From the NCBI GenBank assembly GCA_050942875.1, contig JBMNOD010000074.1:1-17392 (forward strand): DNA of 17,392 nucleotides, written 5' to 3'. Shown here in pieces: positions 1 to 6,241 of this stretch. This DNA comes from JAAZAI01 sp050942875. Lineage in GTDB: Bacteria; Verrucomicrobiota; Kiritimatiellia; RFP12; UBA3636. The notes below the pieces were generated by a model. That model searched no databases, was not told the origin of the DNA, and worked only from the letters and a program-made list of their open reading frames with translations. The translations under genes were made by a program, and so were the position numbers. Positions within the stretch are counted from its first letter, which is position 1. Every line of letters begins with the position of its first letter.

Positions 1-111
1 GCAGCCCGCTCGCGCCCCTGAGCCGACTTCGACCAAATCTTCTCATAAACTGTTGCCAAGGAAGGGCTTAGACGAAACGGCAAAAAAAGGAGCTTGACTC
101 ACCCACATACT

Positions 112-195
112 TGTTTTTTGTGGCCATGAAGGAAACTTGGAATTGGGGCGTGGCCGCGGCGGCTTCGCCGAGCGGGGAATGGCCACGAAAAAACA
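112..195. repeat. Imperfect inverted repeat with poly-T/poly-A ends
   Basis: The left arm at 112-126 (TGTTTTTTGTGGCCA) is the reverse complement of the right arm at 180-195 (TGGCCACGAAAAAACA) apart from one missing base. About 53 bases separate the arms and include a GC-rich segment with 'gcggcttcgccgagc'. Nothing here codes. The structure could be a small non-autonomous element, a dispersed intergenic repeat, or a decayed terminator-like structure. Its copy number in the genome cannot be seen from this window. Confidence 0.5.
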
Positions 196-343
196 CAAAG
201 ACGCAGGCGACGCGGCGTAGGTGGAGGTTTTTGATCTAAACACACGGGCACAGAGACACAGGATTTTGAATTTGGCATCAGGAACGCCTCCATGTTTCAT
301 GGAAACTCAAGGAACCATGTTACGATTCTGACACACACCCTCT

Positions 344-356
344 GGGGTCTGTCCCC
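344..356 (+). repeat. REP-like hairpin, copy 1
   Basis: GGGG-TCTGT-CCCC is a 4-bp GC stem with a 5-base loop. It sits inside a 16-base core (343-358) found identically at 1756-1771 and 17270-17285. It lies 10 bases upstream of the candidate -35 box of RAYT copy 1, almost the same placement as in front of RAYT copy 2. It is most likely a RAYT recognition site. Confidence 0.7.
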
Positions 357-366
357 TATTTTTTGC

Positions 367-395
367 TTGCTCTCACTATCCACACGTGATATTCT
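367..395 (+). promoter_or_regulatory. Promoter of RAYT copy 1
   Basis: TTGCTC (367-372) is followed by a 17-base spacer and TATTCT (390-395). The -10 box and everything from it to the start codon aligns without gaps to the same interval before the second RAYT copy (17317-17370), where the -35 box is TTGCAA with the same 17-base spacer. Conservation in two copies makes this the best supported promoter in the window. Confidence 0.6.
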
Positions 396-443
396 TCTCC
401 CAAACGCCCGAAAAACGTCAAATTTGATCGAAAGAGGTGCATC

Positions 444-1487
444 ATGAGACTACCAAGAGTCCTTGCGAAAGGGGAAGGAATTTACCACGTCATCAGCCGG
501 ATTTCCGGCCAGCGATTTCTGCTTGATACCGAGGAGAAGAAACGCCTGGAGTGGTTGATGAACGCCGCCGCCGGATTCTCCGGTGTTGACATCCTTGCTT
601 ACGCCTTCATGGACAACCACTTCCACATGCTTGTGAAAGTGCCGTTGCCGAAGCTTGTCGACGACCAGGAGCTTTTTCGGCGCATGCGTCTGCTCTACGG
701 CAAGAAGAAGACGGATCGCATCCTGACCGAATGGGAGCTGTGGGAGAACAAAGGAATGGCGGGCAGGGTTGTCGACGCCAAATTTGCACTCAAGCGTCGC
801 ATGTACGACCTCTCGCAGTTCTGCAAGACGTTCAAGGAGACGTTTTCGATGATGTACAATGACCGGCACGATCACAGTGGCACGATCTGGGGCTCGCGCT
901 TCAAGAGCATCCTCCTTTCGCCCGACTACAGCACTCTCATGACCGTCGCCGCCTACATCAACCTCAACCCCGTCCGGGCTGATGTCGTCGGCGATCCCGG
1001 CGCATACCCGTGGTCTGGCTACGGCGCTGCAAAGCAAGGCAAGGGTCTTGCCCGCAAGGCGATGTGCAATCTTGTCGGCACGGCGCTCGGACGCAAGGAG
1101 GCCGTGCCGTTCGCGGTTGCGCTTGCGGCTTGCGATGCCGCGATGGAAGGGTATGTCGATGCGCCTGCGTCTGTTGAAGCCATCGCTGAGACCGCCGCCA
1201 AGCGTGACCCCGACAACGAGTCGGATTTCGATGCCGCCAAGGTTGATGCGGCACTTAAGGAGGGCAAGCCGGTTTCGCTTTTCGAGGCGATACGCTGCAA
1301 GGTTCGCTATTTCAGCCATGGAGTCGCAGTCGGCCCCGCTTCGTTTGTGATTGAAATCGTCAAACGCCTGACACGCAGCAAGGATACGAAACGCAGATGC
1401 GCCGGTTGCGACGATTTGGAGTTGTACACGGCACGACCATTGCGCGGCGGCGGCGAGCTGAGCGTCCCACAGCGTCACATTGGTTAG
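444..1487 (+). CDS. REP-associated tyrosine transposase (RAYT, Y1/HUH family), copy 1
   Basis: A 347-residue single-strand DNA transposase of the Y1_Tnp (IS200-like) superfamily. RAYTs cut and join single-stranded REP hairpins through a tyrosine nucleophile. The metal-binding HUH motif is visible as H59-F60-H61 in 'MDNHFHMLV'. The likely catalytic tyrosine is Y171 in 'YINLNPVRA', followed by the typical 'YPWSGY'. About 110 residues separate the two motifs, more than in the compact E. coli protein, so residues ~70-125 look like an insertion. A C-terminal region (~270-335, with 'CKVRYFSHGVAVG' and 'LYTARPLR') matches the longer RAYT forms I recall from PVC-type bacteria, so the gene looks complete and not fused by accident. 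The start is set by GAAAGAGG at 430-437, six bases before ATG. A second copy begins at 17371 with the same first seven residues and a near-identical leader. The long open frame on the opposite strand is a shadow. Confidence 0.9.
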   Translation: MRLPRVLAKGEGIYHVISRISGQRFLLDTEEKKRLEWLMNAAAGFSGVDILAYAFMDNHFHMLVKVPLPKLVDDQELFRRMRLLYGKKKTDRILTEWELWENKGMAGRVVDAKFALKRRMYDLSQFCKTFKETFSMMYNDRHDHSGTIWGSRFKSILLSPDYSTLMTVAAYINLNPVRADVVGDPGAYPWSGYGAAKQGKGLARKAMCNLVGTALGRKEAVPFAVALAACDAAMEGYVDAPASVEAIAETAAKRDPDNESDFDAAKVDAALKEGKPVSLFEAIRCKVRYFSHGVAVGPASFVIEIVKRLTRSKDTKRRCAGCDDLELYTARPLRGGGELSVPQRHIG

Positions 1488-1712
1488 CCTGAAGGCTGTA
1501 AGACTCAACGACCAAAACCTTAAAGCCAGAGACTACATCAGTGGGCTCTATTTCCGTTTGTCTAAAATTCGCTTGGATTCCTTCAAAAACCCCTTGTTTT
1601 GCTAAAAACCCTCAAGTTTTCGGTTTCGCATTGCCAGTGCTATCGTTGTTTGTCAAAAATCAGCAGGAATTCCATTCACAAACTATCTGTCCATCTGAAT
1701 CCCGGCATTTTT

Positions 1713-1729
1713 TAAGGGACTGTCCCTTA
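1713..1729. repeat. Perfect 7-bp palindrome related to the REP core
   Basis: TAAGGGA-CTG-TCCCTTA has fully complementary 7-base arms around a CTG loop. It shares the CTGTCCC segment with the GGGGTCTGTCCCC hairpins, but its stem sequence differs on both sides, so pairing is kept. It lies 28 bases before the next REP copy. It could be a second REP class recognised by the same transposase, or the partner hairpin of a REPIN-like pair. Confidence 0.6.
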
Positions 1730-1756
1730 GAAAATGGTTTGTTTAAAACGTTTTTT

Positions 1757-1769
1757 GGGGTCTGTCCCC
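1757..1769 (+). repeat. REP-like hairpin, copy 2
   Basis: GGGG-TCTGT-CCCC lies within the same 16-base core (1756-1771) as the other two copies and in the same orientation. It is preceded by a T-run (1751-1756) and followed by a partial echo, 'agtcccctat' (1771-1780). It lies downstream of RAYT copy 1 and about 25 bases upstream of the promoter of the lipoprotein operon. Confidence 0.7.
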
Positions 1770-1794
1770 TAGTCCCCTATTAGCGATTGGGTTC

Positions 1795-1824
1795 TTGCAT
1801 TTCTGTGTCAAAAACTAGTAAAAT
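1795..1824 (+). promoter_or_regulatory. Candidate promoter of the lipoprotein operon
   Basis: TTGCAT (1795-1800) is followed by an 18-base spacer and TAAAAT (1819-1824). The expected transcription start, about seven bases after the -10 box, falls on or next to the ATG at 1831. This is a pattern match only. Confidence 0.45.
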
Positions 1825-1830
1825 GGCGGC

Positions 1831-1911
1831 ATGAAACGGAAGATGGTTGATGGCGGGAGAGTTGTGAAGAGGAATTGGATGATGCCCATCTACTGCAGGG
1901 AGGGAATATGA
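1831..1911 (+). CDS. Possible 26-residue leader ORF
   Basis: A 26-codon open frame begins MKRKMVDGGR and ends YCREGI. Its TGA stop overlaps the ATG of the lipoprotein gene as ATGA (1908-1911). The ATG coincides with the predicted transcription start of the promoter at 1795-1824, so if expressed it would be leaderless. The peptide is basic and has no recognisable domain. It could be a regulatory leader peptide that couples translation to the downstream gene, or simply a chance frame. I have no homology support. Confidence 0.25.
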   Translation: MKRKMVDGGRVVKRNWMMPIYCREGI

Positions 1912-2537
1912 AAATTCAGATGGTTTCATTGGCGGTTTTTGTTGCGGGGTTGACGGGGTGCGTCGATTCGTCGGATTATGTCGAGTTGTGGGAAAGCGGC
2001 TCGGTTGATTCCGGTTTGGCGGGGCAATGGAGCGGGCAGGCCGACCACAACCACTACACGGTCAACATTTCCATCGTTTCCAACGCCTACGACGTCCATG
2101 TGGCAACGTCTGTCGAGCCGCATGGCACACAGCCTGCCTCGCAGCATTCCTTTTCATCGCGATCAAAGAGCGTGTCGATCGGGACAAACACATTCATGTT
2201 GTGCGAGTCCTTCAATCGTGCATTGCTGGAGGCGGCGATGAGAACGAATTTGCCGGTGGCCGCGCAGGAACCCACCCGCGCCACGTTGCTTCGATATGAT
2301 CGCCAGGACGATGATATCGTCTTTCGACATCTCAACTGGGACTTGGTTCAGAAGGCGATCGATGAGGGATCGATCAAGGGCATCAAGACGCCTCCGCTGG
2401 ATCAAATAGACCCTCGATGGGTGCCGTCGCCCCACCTTGATCGGTTCGACAAGGAAACGCTCGCCAAGCTCGCCGAGATTTTCCAGCAGAGCAATGCGTG
2501 GCATTCGATGATCGTTTTTGAAAGAGAGGAGCATTAA
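1908..2537 (+). CDS. Putative lipoprotein of unknown function
   Basis: A 209-residue protein. The N-terminus MKIQMVSLAVFVAGLTGC is a lipoprotein signal peptide with lipobox L15-T16-G17-C18, so the mature protein is predicted to be lipid-anchored at C18 and exported. The start at 1908 is chosen because it puts the hydrophobic segment at the N-terminus and has a strong AGGGAGGG ribosome binding site at 1897-1904. An in-frame ATG 33 bases upstream would add a polar stretch with no such site. After the signal comes a short segment 'GLAGQWSGQADHNHYTVNIS' that could be the first strands of a beta-barrel or lipocalin-like fold. The C-terminal half is rich in charged residues. I recognise no family. 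The next gene starts four bases after the stop and also carries an export signal, so the two probably work together at the envelope. Confidence 0.7.
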   Translation: MKIQMVSLAVFVAGLTGCVDSSDYVELWESGSVDSGLAGQWSGQADHNHYTVNISIVSNAYDVHVATSVEPHGTQPASQHSFSSRSKSVSIGTNTFMLCESFNRALLEAAMRTNLPVAAQEPTRATLLRYDRQDDDIVFRHLNWDLVQKAIDEGSIKGIKTPPLDQIDPRWVPSPHLDRFDKETLAKLAEIFQQSNAWHSMIVFEREEH

Positions 2538-2541
2538 GGAC

Positions 2542-3060
2542 ATGAAGCGTCGCGTTGTTGCATTGCTGATGGTTGCACTTTTTTCGTCAACGGCACAGGC
2601 GCGGTTTTCCGAGTTTGTCCGTGTTGCGCCGGGGATCGAGACAAAATCTTTTTCCTCTGGGCTTTCCATCAGCGTGAATCCCGTGCTGACGATGGTGGAG
2701 TCGGTGGAGTCGGGCACCAATGTCGTTACGGTCACCATCCCGTTGAAAGGCTACAAGCAGCACCAGCATTATTGGATGATCCGGTGCAAAACCCCAGTGG
2801 AAGACGGGAAGGTTAATTTTCGTGAAGACGTGTGGGGCGTCGGCAGGCGTGATGGCGTTGTGGGCAAAGAGATCATTCCCATTCCTGTCGAGCCGGATCA
2901 GGAGTCGTTGATCGTGGCGATTCCGGTGGATGCAATCGACCGAAGCTACATCCACAGGGATTACCCGCGCTGGGTCGAAGACGGCGGTTATTATTATTGT
3001 TTCGATCTGCCAGCGTACTACCGGAAATTCAAGGAAGAAACGGGGGATGGACAGGACTGA
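2542..3060 (+). CDS. Small secreted protein of unknown function
   Basis: A 172-residue protein with a classical signal peptide (MKRRVVALLMVALFSSTAQA, cleavage after A20), so it is predicted to be periplasmic or secreted. The start at 2542 is preferred over an in-frame ATG at 2518. The later start places the signal at the N-terminus, and GAGAGGAG (2524-2531) and AAGGA (2536-2540) lie upstream of it. The mature part alternates short hydrophobic and charged segments, which suggests a beta-rich fold ('GTNVVTVTIPLKGY', 'ESLIVAIPVDAID'), and ends in an aromatic-rich stretch with 'GGYYYCFDLPAYYRKF'. I recognise no family. It starts four bases after the lipoprotein stop and is almost certainly co-transcribed with it. 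After its stop the sequence changes character, becoming G-rich, and leads into the helicase remnant. Confidence 0.65.
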   Translation: MKRRVVALLMVALFSSTAQARFSEFVRVAPGIETKSFSSGLSISVNPVLTMVESVESGTNVVTVTIPLKGYKQHQHYWMIRCKTPVEDGKVNFREDVWGVGRRDGVVGKEIIPIPVEPDQESLIVAIPVDAIDRSYIHRDYPRWVEDGGYYYCFDLPAYYRKFKEETGDGQD

Positions 3061-3111
3061 GCGGCTTTGCATTAGCAAGGCGGGGGCGGAAAAAAAGGAG
3101 GGGGCACGCGG

Positions 3112-4176
3112 GTGATTCTGCCACGAACGACGCGATTCAAGAAGTACATGGAGGTTGACGAGGAGGAGCCGGGGGCGCTGGCGCAAATCCTCCGCGACAT
3201 GGTGGAGGACGAGGAGCGCAACCGGCTGATTGTCGCCGATGCGATCCGAGCGCTGGGGGAGGGGCGTTCGCCGCTGATTCTCACCCAGCGAACGGAGCAT
3301 GTGGGCGTTTTGGCCGGGATGTTGCGTCGGGAGGTGGAGGCGAAGGTGTTCGAGCTTGTCGGCAGCGCGACGGCCAAGACGAAGCGGGAACGTGCGGCCG
3401 CGATCGCGGCGGTGGGCGATGGCGAGCCGATGGTGGTCGTCGCGACCGGGCAGTACGTCGGCGAAGGGTTCGATTTGCCGCGTCTCGATACGCTGCTGCT
3501 GGCGATGCCGGTGTCGTGGCGCGGGCTGGTTGCGCAGCATGCGGGGCGTCTGCACCGCGAGCATCCGGGCAAGCGTGCGCCGATGATCTACGGTTACGTG
3601 GACGTCCATGTCGGCGTTCTGGAGCGGATGCACCAGCGGCGGCTGAAGGCCTACGCTCAGATCGGCTACTGCACGGCGCCGGCGGAAGGGGAGATCACGG
3701 GCGGCAACGTGATTTTCGATGCCGGCACGTTCGCGAGCGTCATGCGCCGGGACTTCCAGGCGGCCCGGGAGCGCATTTTGATTGTCAGCCCGTTCATTCG
3801 CCGACGGCGCGCCGATGCCGTTTTCGGCTGGCTTCAGCCTGCGCTGGCGCGCGGGGTGTCCGTCCAGGTCGTGACCCGACCGCTGGGCGGCCATCGACCG
3901 GAGGCGGTTCGCGGGATTGCGGATTGCATCGAGCATTTACGCCAGGCGGGGGTTGTGGTGACGGAGCGTGCGTCCATTCATCAGAAGTTCGTGGTCGTCG
4001 ATGGCCGGCTCGTCTGGTACGGCAGCTTGAACTTGCTCAGCTACGGTACGTCGGAGGAGAGCCTGATGCGCCTGAGCTCCCGCGAGGTTGCGGAGGAACT
4101 TGAAGCGTCGCTTCGTAAACAGGGTGTACATGATTCCACTCGACTCGGTGGGGGCGCCTTGCTATCATTAAGGTAA
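3112..4176 (+). CDS. C-terminal half of a helicase-PLD nuclease protein (N-terminally truncated)
   Basis: 354 residues from a GTG start; an in-frame stop at 3073-3075 rules out any real extension. The sequence corresponds to the second RecA-like domain of a superfamily 2 helicase. Motif V is at 110-121 ('VATGQYVGEGFD') and motif VI at 142-149 ('QHAGRLHR'). A phospholipase-D-type nuclease domain (~205-335) follows, with one HKD motif: H290, K292, D297, then G304-S305. Known relatives are much longer DEAD/DEAH proteins of mobile and conflict systems that carry an ATP-binding domain, sometimes a primase, in front. Here the Walker A and DEAD-box half is absent, so helicase activity is not expected, though the nuclease part could still work. 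AAGGAGGGG (3095-3103) before GTG would allow translation, and no internal stop is seen. It is either a recent truncation or a kept fragment. Its 3' end overlaps the promoter of the next gene. Confidence 0.75.
   Translation: MILPRTTRFKKYMEVDEEEPGALAQILRDMVEDEERNRLIVADAIRALGEGRSPLILTQRTEHVGVLAGMLRREVEAKVFELVGSATAKTKRERAAAIAAVGDGEPMVVVATGQYVGEGFDLPRLDTLLLAMPVSWRGLVAQHAGRLHREHPGKRAPMIYGYVDVHVGVLERMHQRRLKAYAQIGYCTAPAEGEITGGNVIFDAGTFASVMRRDFQAARERILIVSPFIRRRRADAVFGWLQPALARGVSVQVVTRPLGGHRPEAVRGIADCIEHLRQAGVVVTERASIHQKFVVVDGRLVWYGSLNLLSYGTSEESLMRLSSREVAEELEASLRKQGVHDSTRLGGGALLSLR
4140..4168 (+). promoter_or_regulatory. Candidate promoter of the hydrolase cluster
   Basis: TCGACT (4140-4145, 4 of 6 matches to TTGACA) is followed by a 17-base spacer and TATCAT (4163-4168). 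It lies inside the last codons of the helicase remnant and about 40 bases before the start at 4208, giving a short leader with the GGTGGAG ribosome binding site. Confidence 0.4.
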
Positions 4177-4207
4177 AATTCAGGGCATTGCATTGGGTGG
4201 AGTTTTA

Positions 4208-6241
4208 ATGGAAAAGCATATTCGGCTGGGGCTGTTCACACTTGAGCTTTCGACGTCTTCTGACGGCGTGTTTGCCGGCATTGGTTCCGTTCACTACGAT
4301 GGCGTGGCGCTGCGTTCAAACACGTTGCCATGGATTTTCCACATGTCCTCCGGAGCGTTCTCCTTCCGTTCGTTTCAATTGGTGGATGTAGCCACGTCGT
4401 CTGAAAGCGCCGTCATACGCTTCACTTCGCACGGGGAATGGCGTCCGTGGTCCGACGAGGATGACGCCATGGACGAGGCGCGGTTTTTGACCCGTCGCGT
4501 GAAGGCGCCTGTTGCCGAGTTCATCTGGACTTTTCGTCCCGTCACCCGGCAGGTGTTCGAGGCGGTCTTCGACGGGCTTGCCATGCAGCTCGAGATTCGT
4601 TCTCCCGACGCCCCCGTTCATGACGTGATCGAGGACACGACCTGGGAAATCGGCGGAGCCGCCGCCGGCGCGACGTTGATACAGCAAGACGTCTCCACGA
4701 TACAACTTGAGCAGCGTGTCTTGGCTCGCAGCGCGTTCTCGACCATCGAGCGCTTCAATTTCGACGGCTGGGGTGGTTGCTACCCCATGGACATGCTTCC
4801 TCGTGCCGCTGGCTCCGCATTTTTCGATTTTCAGGCCAAGGAGAACCTGGCCTTGGCGTTGTTCGCTCCGCGGCCCGGTCTCACGCGCTCGCGCGTCGAA
4901 AAATTTGCGGACGAGAATCTCATCCACTACACGGATCGTCCTTTCATCCCGCGTGCGGCCCACGCGGTTTTTCCCGAGCGGCTTCTCCTCGTGCATCGCG
5001 CGGCGCGGCGGTTCGTCCGCCACGAGATGCGCAATCTCTGGCTTGACTGCTTTGCGACGTTCCGCGAGGAGTTGCTTTCCCACCATGGGTTCCAACCCGA
5101 GACGCCGCGGCCCAATGTCCACGCGATGCTGTGGGACGAGGAGCTCAAGCGTTTGGGCGCTCGCTGGACGCTTCCGCTTCGGCGGGTCTTTGCCGACTAT
5201 GCGAAGCTTGGCTTTACGGAGGTTTTCACGCACGGTGTCTGGGATTCCGTGACGTCCGATCCCGCGCCGCTGCGCCCCGGCAACATTTGCTGTCCCTACG
5301 CCTACGTTTTTTCTCCGAAGTTTGGCGGCGCCGCCGGGATGCGCGCCACCGAGCGTGCCGCCGCGAAGGCCGGAATCACGCTTTACCAGTGGTTTTCGTT
5401 CCAGCTTTCGCGCGACGCCCCGATTTGGAAGCAGCATCCCGACTGGATTCTGCGCAAGCCCAATGGCGAGCCGTGGAACGCCAACTACGACGAGCTCTGG
5501 GCCGGCCGCATGAACGGCCCCTACGGGGACTGGATCGAGACGCAGATTCTCGAGATCCAGGAGGCCACGGGGATCCACGGCATCTTTTGGGATTCCTACC
5601 AGAACCTTGGCGTGACGTGCATCGACTGGCCGTCGGCGGATCGGTCGCCGCAGGCCGAGCGCATCTTCCGTCTCCAAGCCGAGCTCCAACGTCGCGGATT
5701 CCGGCAGCGGACGGAGGTTGTGACGCCCTTTGGCGTCTCTCAGGTCGCGATGTTCGGCTTTTCGACCGATTCGTTCCGACGTCGCCTCTGGGACGATGTC
5801 GTCCGCGGCGACTCGGCCTATGTGCTGCTTGACACGGCGCCCGCCTTCTTTTGCGATCAATCGCCTTTCACCCGTGATCGCATTTCCCCCAAGGTCTATT
5901 TCTGGCTTGCAGGCCACCGCGTGCTGCCCGGGCTCCAAGGCCGCCCGTGGGAACCTGGGAGCCATTTGCCCGGCGGCGATCTTGCCGAGGCGTACGCCCG
6001 GGTCAATCGGCTCTACAATCGAGCCCTTTCGCACATGAAGCGGCTTCGGCTGGTTCGGGGCGGCGCCTACACGCAGTGGCTTGATGCCGACGGCGCGCCA
6101 TCCGTCGTCTGGTGCTTCCGCGCCGCCCCCGCGCCCCGCGCCCCGTCGCTTGTGGATCTCGAATCCGGCGAGCCCGTCCCGAAACGCCTCGTTCCCGGTC
6201 GCGTTTACGTCACCTCGTCCTCCATTCCAAGTGCAATATGA
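4208..6241 (+). CDS. Putative TIM-barrel glycoside hydrolase (alpha-galactosidase-like)
   Basis: A 677-residue protein with no signal peptide or membrane segment, so probably cytoplasmic. The first ~290 residues look like a beta-sandwich domain. From ~300 a TIM barrel follows, with strands such as 'PNVHAMLWDEE', 'GFTEVFTHGVWDS' and 'GITLYQWFSFQLS'. The segment 'GIHGIFWDSYQNLG' (455-468, D462) resembles the nucleophile strand of clan GH-D enzymes (GH36/GH27). 'HPDWILRKPNGEPW' (410-423) is also typical of alpha-galactosidase-like enzymes acting on terminal sugars. The acid/base residue is not certain; D520, D522 and D541 are candidates. The exact GH family cannot be assigned by eye. The start at 4208 is chosen because GGTGGAG (4196-4202) lies five bases upstream; an in-frame TTG at 4193 would overlap that site. 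The stop overlaps the next ATG as ATGA, indicating translational coupling with the secreted protein that follows. Confidence 0.65.
   Translation: MEKHIRLGLFTLELSTSSDGVFAGIGSVHYDGVALRSNTLPWIFHMSSGAFSFRSFQLVDVATSSESAVIRFTSHGEWRPWSDEDDAMDEARFLTRRVKAPVAEFIWTFRPVTRQVFEAVFDGLAMQLEIRSPDAPVHDVIEDTTWEIGGAAAGATLIQQDVSTIQLEQRVLARSAFSTIERFNFDGWGGCYPMDMLPRAAGSAFFDFQAKENLALALFAPRPGLTRSRVEKFADENLIHYTDRPFIPRAAHAVFPERLLLVHRAARRFVRHEMRNLWLDCFATFREELLSHHGFQPETPRPNVHAMLWDEELKRLGARWTLPLRRVFADYAKLGFTEVFTHGVWDSVTSDPAPLRPGNICCPYAYVFSPKFGGAAGMRATERAAAKAGITLYQWFSFQLSRDAPIWKQHPDWILRKPNGEPWNANYDELWAGRMNGPYGDWIETQILEIQEATGIHGIFWDSYQNLGVTCIDWPSADRSPQAERIFRLQAELQRRGFRQRTEVVTPFGVSQVAMFGFSTDSFRRRLWDDVVRGDSAYVLLDTAPAFFCDQSPFTRDRISPKVYFWLAGHRVLPGLQGRPWEPGSHLPGGDLAEAYARVNRLYNRALSHMKRLRLVRGGAYTQWLDADGAPSVVWCFRAAPAPRAPSLVDLESGEPVPKRLVPGRVYVTSSSIPSAI

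Larger units (their letters stand above)
1..443. other. Intergenic region upstream of RAYT copy 1
   Basis: I see no convincing gene here. The short open frames on either strand lack ribosome binding sites and family resemblance. The first 21 bases could be the tail of an upstream gene (a stop falls at 19-21), but two other frames are also open, so this is undecided. The stretch contains an inverted repeat (112-195) and a low-complexity purine/CA-rich segment around 186-262 made of 'cacaaag'/'cacagagacacagg'-like units. It also has a small palindrome CCATG-TTT-CATGG (290-302), the REP hairpin (344-356), and the RAYT promoter and leader (367-443). Confidence 0.6.
343..1771 (+). mobile_element. 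RAYT unit: transposase gene with flanking REP hairpins
   Basis: A RAYT gene (444-1487) has an identical 16-base REP core, TGGGGTCTGTCCCCTA, on both sides: 343-358 upstream and 1756-1771 downstream, both in the same orientation. A related palindrome lies at 1713-1729. RAYTs are HUH/Y1 transposases domesticated to act on REP sequences, and a RAYT gene flanked by its own REPs is the usual arrangement. No target-site duplication or IS200/IS605-type end could be identified, so the true element boundaries are uncertain. Confidence 0.5.
1488..1794. other. AT-rich non-coding stretch downstream of RAYT
   Basis: This interval has no supported gene. An 80-codon open frame at 1541-1783 has no ribosome binding site, runs through the REP palindromes and resembles nothing. 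Base composition is clearly more AT-rich than the neighbouring genes. A weak hairpin, AGCC-TGAA-GGCT (1486-1497), overlaps the RAYT stop codon. The two palindromes at 1713-1729 and 1757-1769 lie at its right side. Confidence 0.55.

Noticed and set aside
186..262. Possible CRISPR-like or tandem repeat array in the CA-rich stretch
   Set aside because: The units are short, irregular and not separated by equal spacers. It is low-complexity DNA, not an array.
99..300. Short minus-strand open frames (64 and 85 codons) in the left intergenic region
   Set aside because: They run through the inverted repeat and CA-rich low-complexity DNA and have no start signal or resemblance to known proteins.
450..1508. 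352-residue minus-strand open frame opposite the RAYT
   Set aside because: The plus strand carries HUH and tyrosine motifs. The reverse frame shows no family features or ribosome binding site.
1541..1783. 80-codon plus-strand open frame downstream of the RAYT
   Set aside because: It lacks a ribosome binding site, runs through two REP palindromes, and its composition matches the AT-rich non-coding DNA around it.
2587..3936. 449-residue minus-strand open frame spanning the secreted protein gene and the helicase remnant
   Set aside because: It crosses two unrelated plus-strand genes, one with a signal peptide and one with helicase/PLD motifs, and has arginine/histidine-rich composition with no domain.
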